From the NCBI GenBank assembly GCA_000507305.1, contig DF239428.1, forward strand, positions 206,629 to 270,628: DNA of 64,000 bases. Reading direction: 5' to 3'. The translations under genes and the position numbers were made by a program. Position 1 is the first letter of the stretch. Each line of letters starts with the position of its first letter. This document shows, piece after piece, positions 41,285 through 51,215 of the stretch. The DNA comes from Breviolum minutum Mf 1.05b.01 (taxonomy: Eukaryota; Sar; Dinophyceae; Suessiales; Symbiodiniaceae). A model generated the notes under the pieces. That model saw only the letters and a program-made list of their open reading frames with translations, had not been told where the DNA came from and ran no database searches.

Positions 41285-41418
41285 TGGTTAATTGTTGGTT
41301 TGGGGCCCGATGGTTTGGGATTCAATCCGGGTACCCTTAAACGTAACTAAGCCCGAAATCATTTTCGGGGATCCCGGGAAACCAAAACCACCGGGCCCCA
41401 AACCAACAAATTAACCAT
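41285..41418. mobile_element. family H element, complete, long inverted termini
   Basis: TGGTTAATTGTTGGTTTGGG then GCCCGATGG at the left; CCACCGGGCCCCAAACCAAC then AAATTAACCA at the right. About 30 bp of terminal inverted repeat with few differences. Internal CCCGAAATCATTTTCGGG is itself a small palindrome. Confidence 0.8.
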
Positions 41419-41667
41419 CCAATGACTCCAGGACACAACAAAAAACATCAAAAAACCATTCACACACACCTGAAGTTACCTCCTTCAAGCTCGACTGATC
41501 AGAAACCATTGATGAACTGGGTCGGAAAAATTCGTGCCATTCTGAGATATGTAGGTATACTGCAAAGTGGATTGCCTTAATCTTGGGTGCTGGTGGTTGT
41601 GGTTGAGGCACTTCCCACAAATTTCTGGGGGTAGCTGTGAAAGTCTGTAATTTTCTGATCCCAGGGG

Positions 41668-41770
41668 TGCTCCATCTGTAATTAATGGTACATGTACCAA
41701 ATTTACCATAGAAAACAGAAATCCATGTAGGTCAACATAATTATTCAATACATTCGCCATAGATGGATCC
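41668..41770. mobile_element. family C element, highly diverged
   Basis: GCTCCATCTGTAATTAATGG and ATTCGCCATAGATGGATCCT retain the outline. Inner ATCCATGTAGGTCAACAT recalls the C right arm. Confidence 0.35.
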
Positions 41771-41828
41771 TTTTGGGGGTAAATTTCCTCCCCAAATTTT
41801 TCTGGCCGATTCAAACTCAGCTCCATCC

Positions 41829-41925
41829 CCTATGCCCCTGGCCCGCCTCTTGCAAGATATCTTCGACCAGTTGCAGCCGCGTGTCAGCCTCACGCGCTTT
41901 CTCTTCGGCCTTCCGTCACAACAAA
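41829..41925 (-). other. coding-like island (minus strand)
   Basis: Minus frame KAEEKAREADTRLQLVED continuing ILQEAGQGHRG: charged, helical, coiled-coil-like, in GC-richer DNA. Borders are unclear. It may be an exon. Confidence 0.35.
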
Positions 41926-43503
41926 ACAGGGAGAAACAGGGATGAGCGTGGAGTCATGGAGGGGCCTTGGATCTTAATTAACTTCAACCGGAAGGACACA
42001 TTCTGATAAACTAAAATACCGTCGTGCCAGTAGCTGGCTTGCACACCTTACCCCACATTCATGAATCTTTAAAAATTCCATGTTCCAACCAGCCATGTTT
42101 TCGACTATGTATTGACATGAGTGATAGCACTCCTGTTTCAATGTGTGTTTGTTTATATCAAAAACCAGTTGACAAAAAAATACGCCTTGGGCTTGCATCA
42201 CTTTCCTTTTGGAGGTGCGAAAAATGGAGGAAGATAGGATCTCGGGACCTTCCTGAATCATTCCTCCAAGCAAAGATCAGCACTTTGTCAAACGCAACCG
42301 GGGCTAAAACAACACCTGAAAATGAGGAAAGGCAATTCACGAAAGTATCAACCTTTTCTGCCTTTATCATTTATAGCCATCTCTAAAACTTCAACACATC
42401 ACCAAGCAAGAATGGTTGACAAATGTTATCAATGCCTGGCTACTCTCAACAGTGCGACTCGCAACTCTCCATGATCCAAGCCTTGTGATTTTGAGCTTCC
42501 CAATATTTGCCTAAGTTTTTCCATTTGAGCCAAGAAAAAAACCTTTCCATTATACTGGCTGTTTAATAGGGATTCCTACAACGGGATATAATAAACCCCA
42601 TAACAAAGGGTAGGATTTCACCCCCTACATACCCTAACACAACTGCTCATTTGTTCTGCCACACTTTTGGAACACATTCCGAACACATTTGACAATAGAC
42701 TGTGTATCTCTATCTAAACACATCTCAACTGATATGTATAAAAGGAGCTCATATCTGGCTGAAAGGGATTGCCTAGTGTGCTCCAGGGGTGTGTGTCTTG
42801 GATTTTCTTCCCTATGAAATGCCTATCATCCCAAATGCTCGAGGACTTTCTCTTCGTGTTTACTCATGCAACGTTTTGCTCAGTAAATTTGGCGACCAAC
42901 AAGAATAACAAAGAGCCCTATGCATTTTCTGGGTATGAAGACGCATTTTGAATTAACATATATCGTATCATTGTAGCACAATTATTCACCAAACTGCAAG
43001 TACAAACTACAATTCAGATCATTTTGAGGTTTCTTTCACCGGTCACATCACTGTTCCGACTCGGCCAAATGTTATGGACTCCAAATGGCATCTAGTTCCA
43101 GAAGTAACTATGGGTGCTATCAACGGATCTCCTTTGAAAATTACGGATCCTGAAAAAAAACATCCATTCCCTTCAAATCAAGAGTTTCTGACGCATTTTT
43201 GGGGGGAATACATACAAGGTTCTTTTGAGACCCAATTTCAGCAAGTTATCCAAAATAAGGTGGGCCACCCAAAATTACCATACATAAATTCCCCAAATGA
43301 TATGATCAACTCTATATACATGACTCGCCTGACACGTTTCACACTTGGAGTGGTCAAACTTGGAGAAGGCAAAACATGGCATCAAATTATTTATTATCGC
43401 CATTGCTCACAAAACAGAGCACCCAATGACTACAAAAACCCAGTGCGCGTTGCGTTTTTGGAAAATTTAAAGAAAAAACATAATTAAAAATTCAAATTCT
43501 GAT
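41926..43503. other. no gene supported
   Basis: A 137-codon plus frame (43074-43487) lacks compositional or domain signals. GGGATATAATAAACCCCATA (42573) weakly recalls the 'TATAACCCC' repeats. Otherwise nothing recognised. Confidence 0.3.
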
Positions 43504-43615
43504 CTAGTTGGTGGTTTCAACCCCTTTCAAGAATATTAGTCAAATTGGATCATTTCCCCAAGTAGGGGTGAATATAAAACATATATATATATATATGTGT
43601 GAAACCACCAGCTAG
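43504..43615. mobile_element. foldback element, family B (TSD TGAT), with AT expansion
   Basis: CTAGTTGGTGGTTTCAACCC ... GTGAAACCACCAGCTAG, flanked by TGAT on both sides. A TATATATATATATATA run has expanded just inside the right arm. Confidence 0.85.
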
Positions 43616-44152
43616 TGATGAATGACAAACTCAAAAATTGCTGAACAAACAGTTCAATCCATTGGCGTTTCCGCTTCAAAATCTTCAAAACAACGCACCT
43701 CTATAGGAGGCCCTAGGCTCAAGTTGCCATAGGAATCTTTCAGCCAATTGGATCTCCAATGTTGTCGATCTTTTCAACCATTAATGTGGCAATGTTTGAC
43801 CAAGTTTGGCAAATGCATATACATATATATATATATACAGATCCCAAAAACTCAATCATCTGGTTACCACATGCTACCACAAATCCTGCATGTCCTCTCC
43901 ATGGATTTCATTCCAAATCACGTTCTTCTTCAGCTTTTCGAGACTGTTCCTTTGCATTCTCCAAGGTCTGTCGCAAGAGGTCCTGGCAAATTCGGGCAAG
44001 CTGAAGTTTTCCGGTTTCGGTATGAAATGTAAGCCAAATTGTACACCTGGAATGAAATCACAACTACATCATGGTTTCCTGATATGTCATCCACTCGACA
44101 TTCAGGTTTATCACCTACAAAGTGTGATCAAAAACCAGTTATAAATGACGTT

Positions 44153-44154
44153 AT

Positions 44155-44213
<59 letters not shown>
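44153..44213. repeat. (AAC)n trinucleotide microsatellite
   Basis: About 20 uninterrupted AAC units. Confidence 0.95.
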
Positions 44214-44352
44214 CCCCTAACGAGTAGAGTTTTGTTACCCCAGTTACCCAAATCATTCGGCCATTTTTGAGGGGTCAACCAAAAAAAACGATGTATAACT
44301 GGTTTTTAGGGCGCAACCGGAGGGGGTGAACTCAGTCTCTGGGGAACCCTAT

Positions 44353-44461
44353 CCCATGACGGATCCATGGGACGAAGGGTATATTTACCTACATGAAAAC
44401 CTACAAAAATCAACCATTCATGCAGGTGAATATACCTTTCGTCCCATGGATCCGTCATGGG
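44353..44461. mobile_element. foldback element, family C, best hairpin
   Basis: CCCATGACGGATCCATGGGA and its partner TCCCATGGATCCGTCATGGG are perfect complements; pairing continues through CGAAGGGTATATTTACCTAC with about three mismatches over 45 bp. Only about 19 bases are unpaired. Confidence 0.9.
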
Positions 44462-44984
44462 TATTGATCTGTTGATCCCGTGAAGGCAAATGTAATCTTA
44501 CTCAGCCATTTCGGTCCATGAAAATAAAACCGTTTAAAGGGCTTACTTTTCCTACTACATATGGAATCCCCAAAAATTTAAAGGTTGGCCATTGGCTGAG
44601 TCAGCAATAGGTAATATACCATGCAATAAAGACATATTGGTAGAACAACCCTTGTAGGTTGGAAAAATTGGCGTAAACCTGTTCAGTACATATTTTTTGA
44701 GTTTAGAAGTCGGTCATTTACTCATATCAGGTAATCTGCATTGTGCGGTTAAAGGTCCCGAGTGCCAAAAAAGGGGGAAACACAACACATCGTTGAAGCT
44801 GTGTCGTTGATACCCTGGAGGAATATCATTGAAAATATATCTTCCAAACAAGATCCAATAATGACAGTTGTCGTCTTGTTTTGGCACCAAAAAACACATA
44901 TGTTGCCAAATTCACTCAGATCAATGGATCCATCTTTGAATGAACTGCACACAAAAAAAGAGGAAAGCCGGAAACCGATTTTGA

Positions 44985-45115
44985 ATGATGGCAGCTTTGC
45001 ATTGAAAATTTGGTCCTCTTGCTGCGCAACAACCTTCATGAAGTTATCATAGGCATCCTGGATGGCAGCTTTGCATTTCCTCAGGATGGCGTGTTTTTTT
45101 TCCATGGGGATGCTC
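44985..45115 (-). CDS. candidate exon (minus strand)
   Basis: Minus frame VSIPMEKKHAILRKCKAA continues IQDAYDNFMKVVAQQEDQIF then NAKLP: varied, charged, helical, without stop. Exact borders are not clear (a GTTTCC donor-like site follows; an acceptor near 45110 is weak). A 14-base direct repeat, GCAAAGCTGCCATC, occurs twice inside. No family recognised. Confidence 0.4.
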
Positions 45116-45134
45116 ACCAGATTCAACCATCCCC

Positions 45135-45166
45135 CATACCATCCATGTATATATATATATATATGT
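45135..45166. mobile_element. family C left-end fragment running into a TA microsatellite
   Basis: CCATACCATCCATGTATATA, then continuous TA. It suggests that the element's ATG-TATGG arm seeded a dinucleotide expansion. Confidence 0.35.
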
Positions 45167-45406
45167 GGTGGGGACCTTTTGGGTGTATTTCGTACCTCTG
45201 TTCACAGCCTCTATGTATGATACATGTATCTCTTTCCAGCCCACTCATCATGCCAGTCCCCTTGTTTCGGCTGAGATGTAATTGAAGCTTCTTTGCATAG
45301 CCACTGTAATTATGTAGCTTACAGTTGACAGCCCCGTATAGGTCACTTAGTTGCATGTTTTTCTATGTTTGCATGCATGGGTTGGTTTCACACATGAATT
45401 TAAATA

Positions 45407-45528
45407 TAATTCGCATAATTTGTCTCAAGCCACAGGGCTTGACAGCTGGCGCGACTTCACGCATGTATATAATTCGCATATTTTGGTTCAAGCCACAGTG
45501 CTTGACAGTTGGCGCGACTGGATCGCAT
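45407..45528 (+). repeat. tandem duplicate, two units of about 60 bp
   Basis: Both units read ATAATTCGCATA ... CAAGCCACAG-G/T-GCTTGACAG then TTGGCGCGACT or CTGGCGCGACT. A GGCTTGACAGCTGGCGCGAC-type core is conserved. Function unknown. Confidence 0.7.
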
Positions 45529-45544
45529 CTGCAACCAGACGCTG

Positions 45545-46180
45545 AAACCAGAGAGCAGAAAAGACAGCTGCTGCTGCGCGATTCCAACCAAGTCCACTAG
45601 ATACCAGTCAGAAAATGCCATAGACTGGTGAAACATGCATCATATACATACCGATGCCGGAAAGCCTGCGCCAACATATATGAAGGATCCGACACTCATG
45701 ATTATAGACACAATCGGTGAGAAATGGCGGTTCTATAAGTATGAGAAGCCCCTTGCTAGGTGAATGATTTCAAACAAGCCACCGCCATTGGCAACAAGAT
45801 GTTGAGTTGACGGTTCAAATGTTGCCTGAACAGCACCTATCTCTGGAACCCGAAGCCAAGACTGGATCCGTGGCAAAAAAGGCGCCTGTGAGCAATTGCA
45901 ATTCTACTTTTTTGATCCGGTGTCCTTGCAGCTGATCTGTCGGGAAATGTCGTAAAGAACCACGAACTTCCTTAGAGTTCATTCCGCAGTCAAATCAAAT
46001 TAAGGAATGAAGACCCTTGCGCCGAACGTACCCTTCAACTCTATGGAAGGATCATTCTAGCATCTGTGCGGGAAGCTGACTGGGTGCCAAACTGATAGAT
46101 CTGAGACATCACCTCTGAGCACACAATGTCTTTGAAGAATCAAGAATCGACGTTTTCGTTGAGACGTGAAGCCTCACTAG
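45545..46180. other. GC-richer, no gene resolved
   Basis: Composition is closer to coding than the flanks, but no frame holds. It may be a decayed continuation of mobile-element DNA next to the transposase relic. Confidence 0.3.
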
Positions 46181-46294
46181 GATGTCCCAGGAAGTTAGTA
46201 AATGGTTAGTAAGTGGGTTGTAACCCCAATATACCCTAATTAAAAGTAGGTTATAACCCATTTACTAACCAGATACTAACTTCCTGGGACATCC
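46181..46294. repeat. 114-bp foldback with perfect 21-bp ends
   Basis: GGATGTCCCAGGAAGTTAGT then A pairs exactly with TACTAACTTCCTGGGACATC then C; inner GGTTAGTAAGTGGGTTGTAA pairs with TTATAACCCATTTACTAACC. Single copy in the window. Confidence 0.85.
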
Positions 46295-46300
46295 AAGCAA

Positions 46301-47066
46301 TTATATAGCAATTATTAAGCTCCTGCAAAAGGCTGAAGAGCGCTTCTTTGTTTGCATGAGGGCCAGCATGTACTTGCAAGAGGGTTGAGCACGCCTTTTT
46401 ATATTCCGTCGCTGCAATGAACAGTTATACCCTGCAGGTCGAACCGAATGCATGCGTGGAACAGCGTGTACTGTCCTTTTGACATGTTTTTTTTGCACAT
46501 GCGTGTGCTTCTTGCCATGTGTGGCCTTCCACTCCCGTACTTGTTGGCGTTCTTTTTGCCGGCTGCGGTGCAGGGGGACAGCCGCTTTCGCTCGACCACC
46601 TTGTTCAAGGCACCAGTTTTCCCAGATGTTCTCTGTCCAGACATTGTTTGCTAAGGCTCTAGCCAGCAAAACAGCCTCTGAGGTTTGTCTGATCCCGGGG
46701 TAACAAGAGGCCACATGATGGGCGAGGAGCTTTCCAAAATGCATGATGCATAGTTTGAGGCGCAAAGTGCTTTTGTGCAAGCTGCGGATGGATGTTCCCC
46801 ATGAAATAATTTCAGCGTGCAGCGCCTCATTGGAAGCTGTGCCACTTGGCATCAAAGCTCTAGCTGGTGCCCCCCATTGCATGTCTAACCCGCAGATTGT
46901 CGAACAGCCATTCCATCCGGTCCGGTGCAGTTGCTGCCCAGAGCACCTTTCGGACTTCCTTGTTGGAGCCTGTTACCCTTCGATCGACTTCCTCCGGGTA
47001 GATTTTGCACAGCGCAGCGAGTGTTTCGACAAAGGTGATTCGACCGAACAATGGCTTGTTCGAATC
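46301..47066 (-). pseudogene. transposase-like relic, 5'-truncated and frameshifted
   Basis: On the minus strand a frame RITFVETLAALCKIYPEE continues VDRRVTGSNKEVRKVLW then DRMEWLFDNLRVRHAM to about 46870. After a one-frame change it continues ALMPSGTASNEALHAEII, then SLHKSTLRLKL and LLARALANNVWTENIWENW to 46301. The G-T-x-S-N-E-x-L-H-x-E pattern followed by a helical LxLKL/KLLxH region is that of a DDE-type transposase C-terminus, with the last Glu as candidate catalytic residue. I have this pattern from memory as recurrent in dinoflagellate genomes and cannot name the superfamily surely. The 5' end is cut where family C fragments begin (47070). No upstream catalytic Asp region is present, so it cannot be functional. 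Confidence 0.55.
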
Positions 47067-47069
47067 TAG

Positions 47070-47210
47070 CTCTATGGTACATGTGGGTAAATATACCATA
47101 CATGGATGCTGCGGGTCCAGGTAATTATGGCATTTGTACTTCCATTTGGGTTCAAGTTTTGTAAAATAAAATGTATGGGTGAATAAACCGTACATGGATG
47201 GTATGGGTCA
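47070..47210. mobile_element. two family C right-arm fragments in tandem
   Basis: ATGTGGGTAAATATACCATA then CATGGATGCTGCGGG (47081-47115), and GGGTGAATAAACCGTACATG then GATGGTATGGG (47176-47210). Both are the same arm in the same orientation, so this is not one hairpin. Confidence 0.45.
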
Positions 47211-47938
47211 AAGGGACCCCAATCCAAATCGGGACCCTTTGACCAAACGTTCTGATAAACAGGGAACAGATGGAAGGCTTCATTGGGGTACGCTCCATTG
47301 AATTTAGGTAACCGGTTACATATAAAATGCCAAGACTTATGTACAAAAAAAAGAAAATACATCTGGAAAGCATCTGGATGATTTCTCTTCAACATAGAAA
47401 GCAACTAGTTCTTTTGGACTCTGGGAGTATTTTGTTGATCCTATAGCGAAAAATTTGTTGCAAACATACTGAAACCAACCATAAATTGTGGGGTTTTCAG
47501 TCCTTCGTATAAACCCCATGTCTCCACATTTTGGTGTCACTTAAAAAACCACGAACGTCGTGCAATCCAAGATGCGCAGGATCCATGGCAACTCGGAAGT
47601 TTATTGTCCGGTCACGTCAGCAATGACAGATTCAGTTGATGGTCAGTTGACATTACGAAACTTGGAAAAACCATAGCAATGTCATGTCTGTTCTTGGCAA
47701 AGGATCAATATATAAGTTCAACCTGGGAAATTGATATATGTGCAAGGGTATTCGTAAAAGATGCATCATTCATGGATTCATGGACATGCAGATATCATCA
47801 TCATAGATACATATTATATATATATAAAGAAATTATATGTCATATATACATAAGTCACAAGTCATACTAAAACTTTCCTTGCCTCTGTGAAGCGTGAAGC
47901 ATGTTGTCAGTGTCACAGCAAAAGCTACCAAAAAAATA
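47211..47938. other. no gene seen
   Basis: TA run near 47812-47825. No supported feature. Confidence 0.3.
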
Positions 47939-48028
47939 ATGTCCAGCGAGCCAACAATTGTCGCGACCAGGCAGGTTGTCTCCAACGTGACCGGGCACCG
48001 ACACAGCTTGGCAAAATGCCTCCAAAAG
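47939..48028 (+). CDS. candidate first exon, strand not certain
   Basis: Plus: ATG at 47939 begins MSSEPTIVATRQVVSNVT and runs 30 codons in phase to AAAAG/GTAAGAA, a strong donor. A shorter alternative start, ATGCCTCCAAAAG, lies at its end. Minus: the same DNA reads AFCQAVSVPGHVGDNLPG after CTTACCTTTTGGAG. GC content is high relative to the flanks. Exon likely; direction unproven. Confidence 0.35.
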
Positions 48029-49091
48029 GTAAGAACCGATGATTACAGCTGAAAAAACCGCGCAACCTTTCTTACTGTTTTTGGATCCTATTTGGTTTGT
48101 TTTTTTTTAGCATCCGGGAAAAAACCCGGAAATCATCAATCCTATTGGGGATGGGACTCGATTGGGAAAAACCTCTGGATTCTTAGGGTTGGGCTTTTTT
48201 GGCATCTTCGACATCCAAAATGAATCAATCAATCAAATTCAAGATAAGAATCCTAACCCTTCAAAAGTGCCTATTTTGAGGACCTATACACCCCTGCTAT
48301 ACAGGTTCAAAATTGGAGGGTCCAAGGGCTTCGGGTGGGTTGAAATCTCCCAAACACGAAATCATCACAGCGTCGAAGTGATTTGTCGTTTCTTTTGATT
48401 CTTGGACAAAGATACCCCCAAGGCCGACGGTGATGAAAACCCCAATAGAGTAACAAAATCCAGCAAACCAGAAATTCCAGAGACATGACAAATAATTCAC
48501 GTGCTGCCCCAAGCTTTTTTTTTGTTCGCACCGTTTAACGGTGACATGGACAATGTCCGTTCACCCTTTGGTGCGGGCTGGTGCCGTGTTGCTAAGAATT
48601 TTTGTCCATCTCTGGTGCTACCGAGTGATCTGCAAGAACATCAGTGTCTGGCTTAACTTCTTGGATTTTTTTGGTGAAAAGTAAATATGCACCAGTTCTG
48701 ATCGTATGTCAACAAATTATAGTGATATTTTGTGATTTCAATACTAATAAAATAAATAAAAATAAAACAATAAAGAAGAATAATGACGATACATAAACAT
48801 AAATAATGATAAGCATAGTAACGAGATCAAATTGTCAATTAACAACTATGGATGAATACAAGTGAGATATATATCAAAAAACATACATGAACAAAAGAAA
48901 TGAATAAATACTGATTCTGCAAATCATTCACCAAGTATACACTGAAATTGAACATGATTTGAGGTGGATTTCCCTTCCTCTTTTTTTGATCTGGATGCTG
49001 CATGGCTCAACGCATCGTTGTCCGGGCGGTCGCCCTTCAGAAGGTGCATTTCCTAAATGGCTTACTGGACTAACTCGGCAGGTGGGTAACT
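48029..49091. other. no gene resolved
   Basis: 48245-48330 resembles family I inverted (AAGAATCCTAACCCTTCAAA ... TTGGAGGGTCCAAGGGC). 48730-48830 is rich in ATAAATAATA. A GC-rich patch at 49000-49060 has no clear exon. Confidence 0.3.
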
Positions 49092-49168
49092 AAAGAATCC
49101 TCAAGGACCCTCCAATGGAGGGGTGTTGGGTCTTCAAAGTAGCCGCTTTTGAGGGGTCAGGATTCTTA
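49092..49168. mobile_element. family I element, compact
   Basis: TAAAGAATCCTCAAGGACCC at the left, TTGAGGGGTCAGGATTCTTA at the right, forming an inverted pair; CCTCCAATGGAGG inside is palindromic. Confidence 0.6.
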
Positions 49169-49201
49169 CAGTAGTAGGTTTGTCGAAGAAAATTAGCGAA
49201 C

Positions 49202-49305
49202 AGCTGGTGGTTGAACCCCCCATGCAAACAATATGTGCAAGTCAAATTGCATCATTCCCCAAGTGCGGGTAAAGATAAAGAAAGCTTTGAAACCCACCAC
49301 CAGGT
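49202..49305. mobile_element. family B element, diverged
   Basis: AGCTGGTGGTTGAACCCCCC ... GTCAAATTGCATCATTCCCC ... TTTGAAACCCACCACCAGGT. Confidence 0.6.
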
Positions 49306-49704
49306 TATGCAGTTCTGCACTTGCAGCTGCCAGAAATTGACGACAGATTCTTGGATAGATAGATTTTGTGAATAGTTGACTGTCATGTAAAACGTAAGAA
49401 GAAATCCGGAAACCACTGGAGATGCACCCAACCTTCAAACAATCCAAGGGATATGAATCTACTCAAACAAGCATCACTAAGTCAAAAAACCAATGGAGAC
49501 TTTGAGTCACACCGGCGCACCAGAGAAACTTTTTGAACAAGCAACTCACCTGTCCAAATCTCTTGTATTAAACAAACATGATGGTCTTTGGTTACTTTTT
49601 TTGGGAGATGGTAGATGATTTACAACAATTTATACAGAAAAGGGTACATCATGTTGTCGTTCGGTTTTTGGACAGGTGAACTTAAAAAGAAGTTCTAAAT
49701 CCAC

Positions 49705-50027
49705 TCAAAATTCATCATCTCCATCCATATCTTCAAGATACTGCACAATCGTTTTTACCACCTCAGAAGCGCAAAGCATATCTGGGACCGACGATTTGAT
49801 GGTGACACCCTCAGAAAATAAGGGTTTAATCAGGCCTTCTTCAGGGAAACCAACGGTTAATAAGCCCTTAACAAGGCCGGCTATTTCTGGGGGGGTACAT
49901 GTAGGCGAGGTTTGGTTGACCTACCATAAATTATTAGGTCAATGGTCCAATGCTGCGTTTTTCGTCGCTTTGGGTTGGTCGAGACGTGTCGAACTTACCG
50001 TTTCACTAATAATTTGAATAAAGTCGA
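49705..50027 (-). CDS. candidate last two exons of a minus-strand gene (49999-50027, 49705-49809)
   Basis: The upstream mini-exon (29 bp, after GACCTCAG) encodes DFIQIISET and ends at ACG/GTAAGT. The intron of about 190 bp carries a family D element. The last exon follows CCTTATTTTCTGAG and encodes GVTIKSSVPDMLCASEVV then KTIVQYLEDMDGDDEF and TGA. The two join in frame. The acidic end (EDMDGDDEF) is typical of cytosolic proteins; family not recognised. Donor and acceptor are consensus-like, but the last exon is also open on the plus strand as a Ser-rich frame. Upstream exons of this gene may lie to the right. Confidence 0.5.
49815..49928. mobile_element. family D element, intronic
   Basis: AATAAGGGTTTAATCAGGCC ... 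GGAAACCAACGGTTAATAAG ... GCTATTTCTGGGGGGG ... TTTGGTTGACCTACC. Read on the minus strand its end supplies the pyrimidine tract and AG used by the exon at 49809. Confidence 0.6.
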
Positions 50028-50050
50028 CTGAGGTCGCCGGGTGTTGTATA

Positions 50051-50144
50051 TACCCTCCAGGGAATTAACATATCCCACTTGGGGAAAAGGAAAATCATCT
50101 TCAAACATGATTTTTGATGGGATATGTGAGTTCCAGAGAGGGTA
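50051..50144. mobile_element. foldback element, family A
   Basis: TACCCTCCAGGGAATTAACA ... TATGTGAGTTCCAGAGAGGG then TA; inner TATCCCA pairs with TGGGATA. Confidence 0.65.
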
Positions 50145-50194
50145 ATCCATCCAACTTTGAATCATATATAATTCATCCAGATTGGTGTATCATG

Positions 50195-50904
50195 TTACAA
50201 TCCCTGTACGAAGGTGTGAGTAACTTGGCAAATTGAACACATAGGCCATAGCAAGACAGAACAAATTTGCTGTGTGCTTTGCCTTGTTTCGAAGTCAATA
50301 TCATGATATAGCTGAAAACACTTGGACAAAGAATCATCCATCAAAGTGTACTTATTTGGTGGTTGAACCAACCCATTTGAAAAAAAATGCTCGTCAAATT
50401 GGATCATTTCCCCAGGTAGGGATGAACATTAAAAAATGTTTGAAACCACTACCATAGGTACATGATAGCCGCGATAGCGTGTCCAACATCCAACGATATC
50501 CAGGTCGCATCTAGAGGAACACCATCAATGATTTTGCGGCTTCCACCATCGAGCACATAACAAAACCTACATTCAGCTACAACCTCTGGATTCATACACT
50601 CTTGCAAAATCAACCCTCCATTTTTTTGTGGAGTATCCCGAATTGGCACTGTCCATTTTGGAAGCTTTCTTAAGAAAAAAACTATCGATTTCTCTGGTTT
50701 CTTTAAGGATTTTCTCTATAAGTTCCATCTTGATGTTCGAAGCATTTCTTTAAGGTCTCCATATCCTTCTGCCGGAAACCTCTGCAAAGATTGGGCATCC
50801 CAAACACCGTCACGTTGATTTAATTCGGCTAGGTACATCGCACTTGGACCTGCAGCCGGTGGTTGGAGAGCATTAGATATGTGAAACCGACTTAAACAAT
50901 GCAT
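50195..50904 (-). pseudogene. broken ORF interrupted by a family B transposon
   Basis: On the minus strand a frame opens at ATG 50904 and reads coding-like (AMYLAELNQRDGVWDAQS; RFPAEGYGDLKEML). A TAG lies at 50716-50718. The same frame resumes through NPEVVAECRFCYVLDGGS and DGVPLDATWISLDVGH, then meets a family B element at 50351-50458. Beyond it coding resumes as YTLMDDSLSKCFQLYH and ends with TAA at 50195. Removing the element and one GTAC rejoins the frame exactly. With one stop and one insertion it is probably dead. However, the element could be removed as an intron with non-GT ends, and the TAG could be a sequence error. No family recognised. It is not AT-biased like its surroundings. 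Confidence 0.55.
50351..50458. mobile_element. family B element inside an ORF (TSD GTAC)
   Basis: TTATTTGGTGGTTGAACCAA ... TTTGAAACCACTACCATAG, with GTAC on each side (50348-50351 and 50458-50461). The host frame continues across the join when one GTAC is kept. Confidence 0.8.
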
Positions 50905-51215
50905 TTTTTTTTGAAAAAAATCTTTCGAAATGACAAGGAGAGGACAAACATTTTAGCATCAAGTGTAGCAAGCCCAAAACCGGGTAATTTGATGACTCCT
51001 GTAAGAATCCAGGTGTTGTTTTTTAGGAAAGGGATTACACCGAGTTGGATGCATTCATGGCTTGAAATCTATACCTATTTGCGCAAGGCGATTCCTTTTC
51101 CTCATCTATTTTTTCCGGATTTTTTTGGGAAGGAAAAACCCACCAAAAATTGTGGACATTTTTGTTGGTGCACTTGGGGATTAGTGATTCAACCGATGCT
51201 TGGCATTTTCTTCAC

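Noticed and set aside
43074..43487. 137-codon plus-strand ORF
   Set aside because: No recognisable motif, no compositional shift from the flanks, no splice or leader signal; a frame this long is expected occasionally.
43716..43723. GGCTCAAG as a second spliced-leader relic
   Set aside because: Only 8 bases match and the upstream TTTT is absent; expected by chance in 64 kb.
45477..45490. ATTTTGGTTCAAG as a spliced-leader relic
   Set aside because: One mismatch, no start codon or gene after it, and the sister unit of the tandem reads TTTGTCTCAAG, so it is better explained as part of the tandem repeat.
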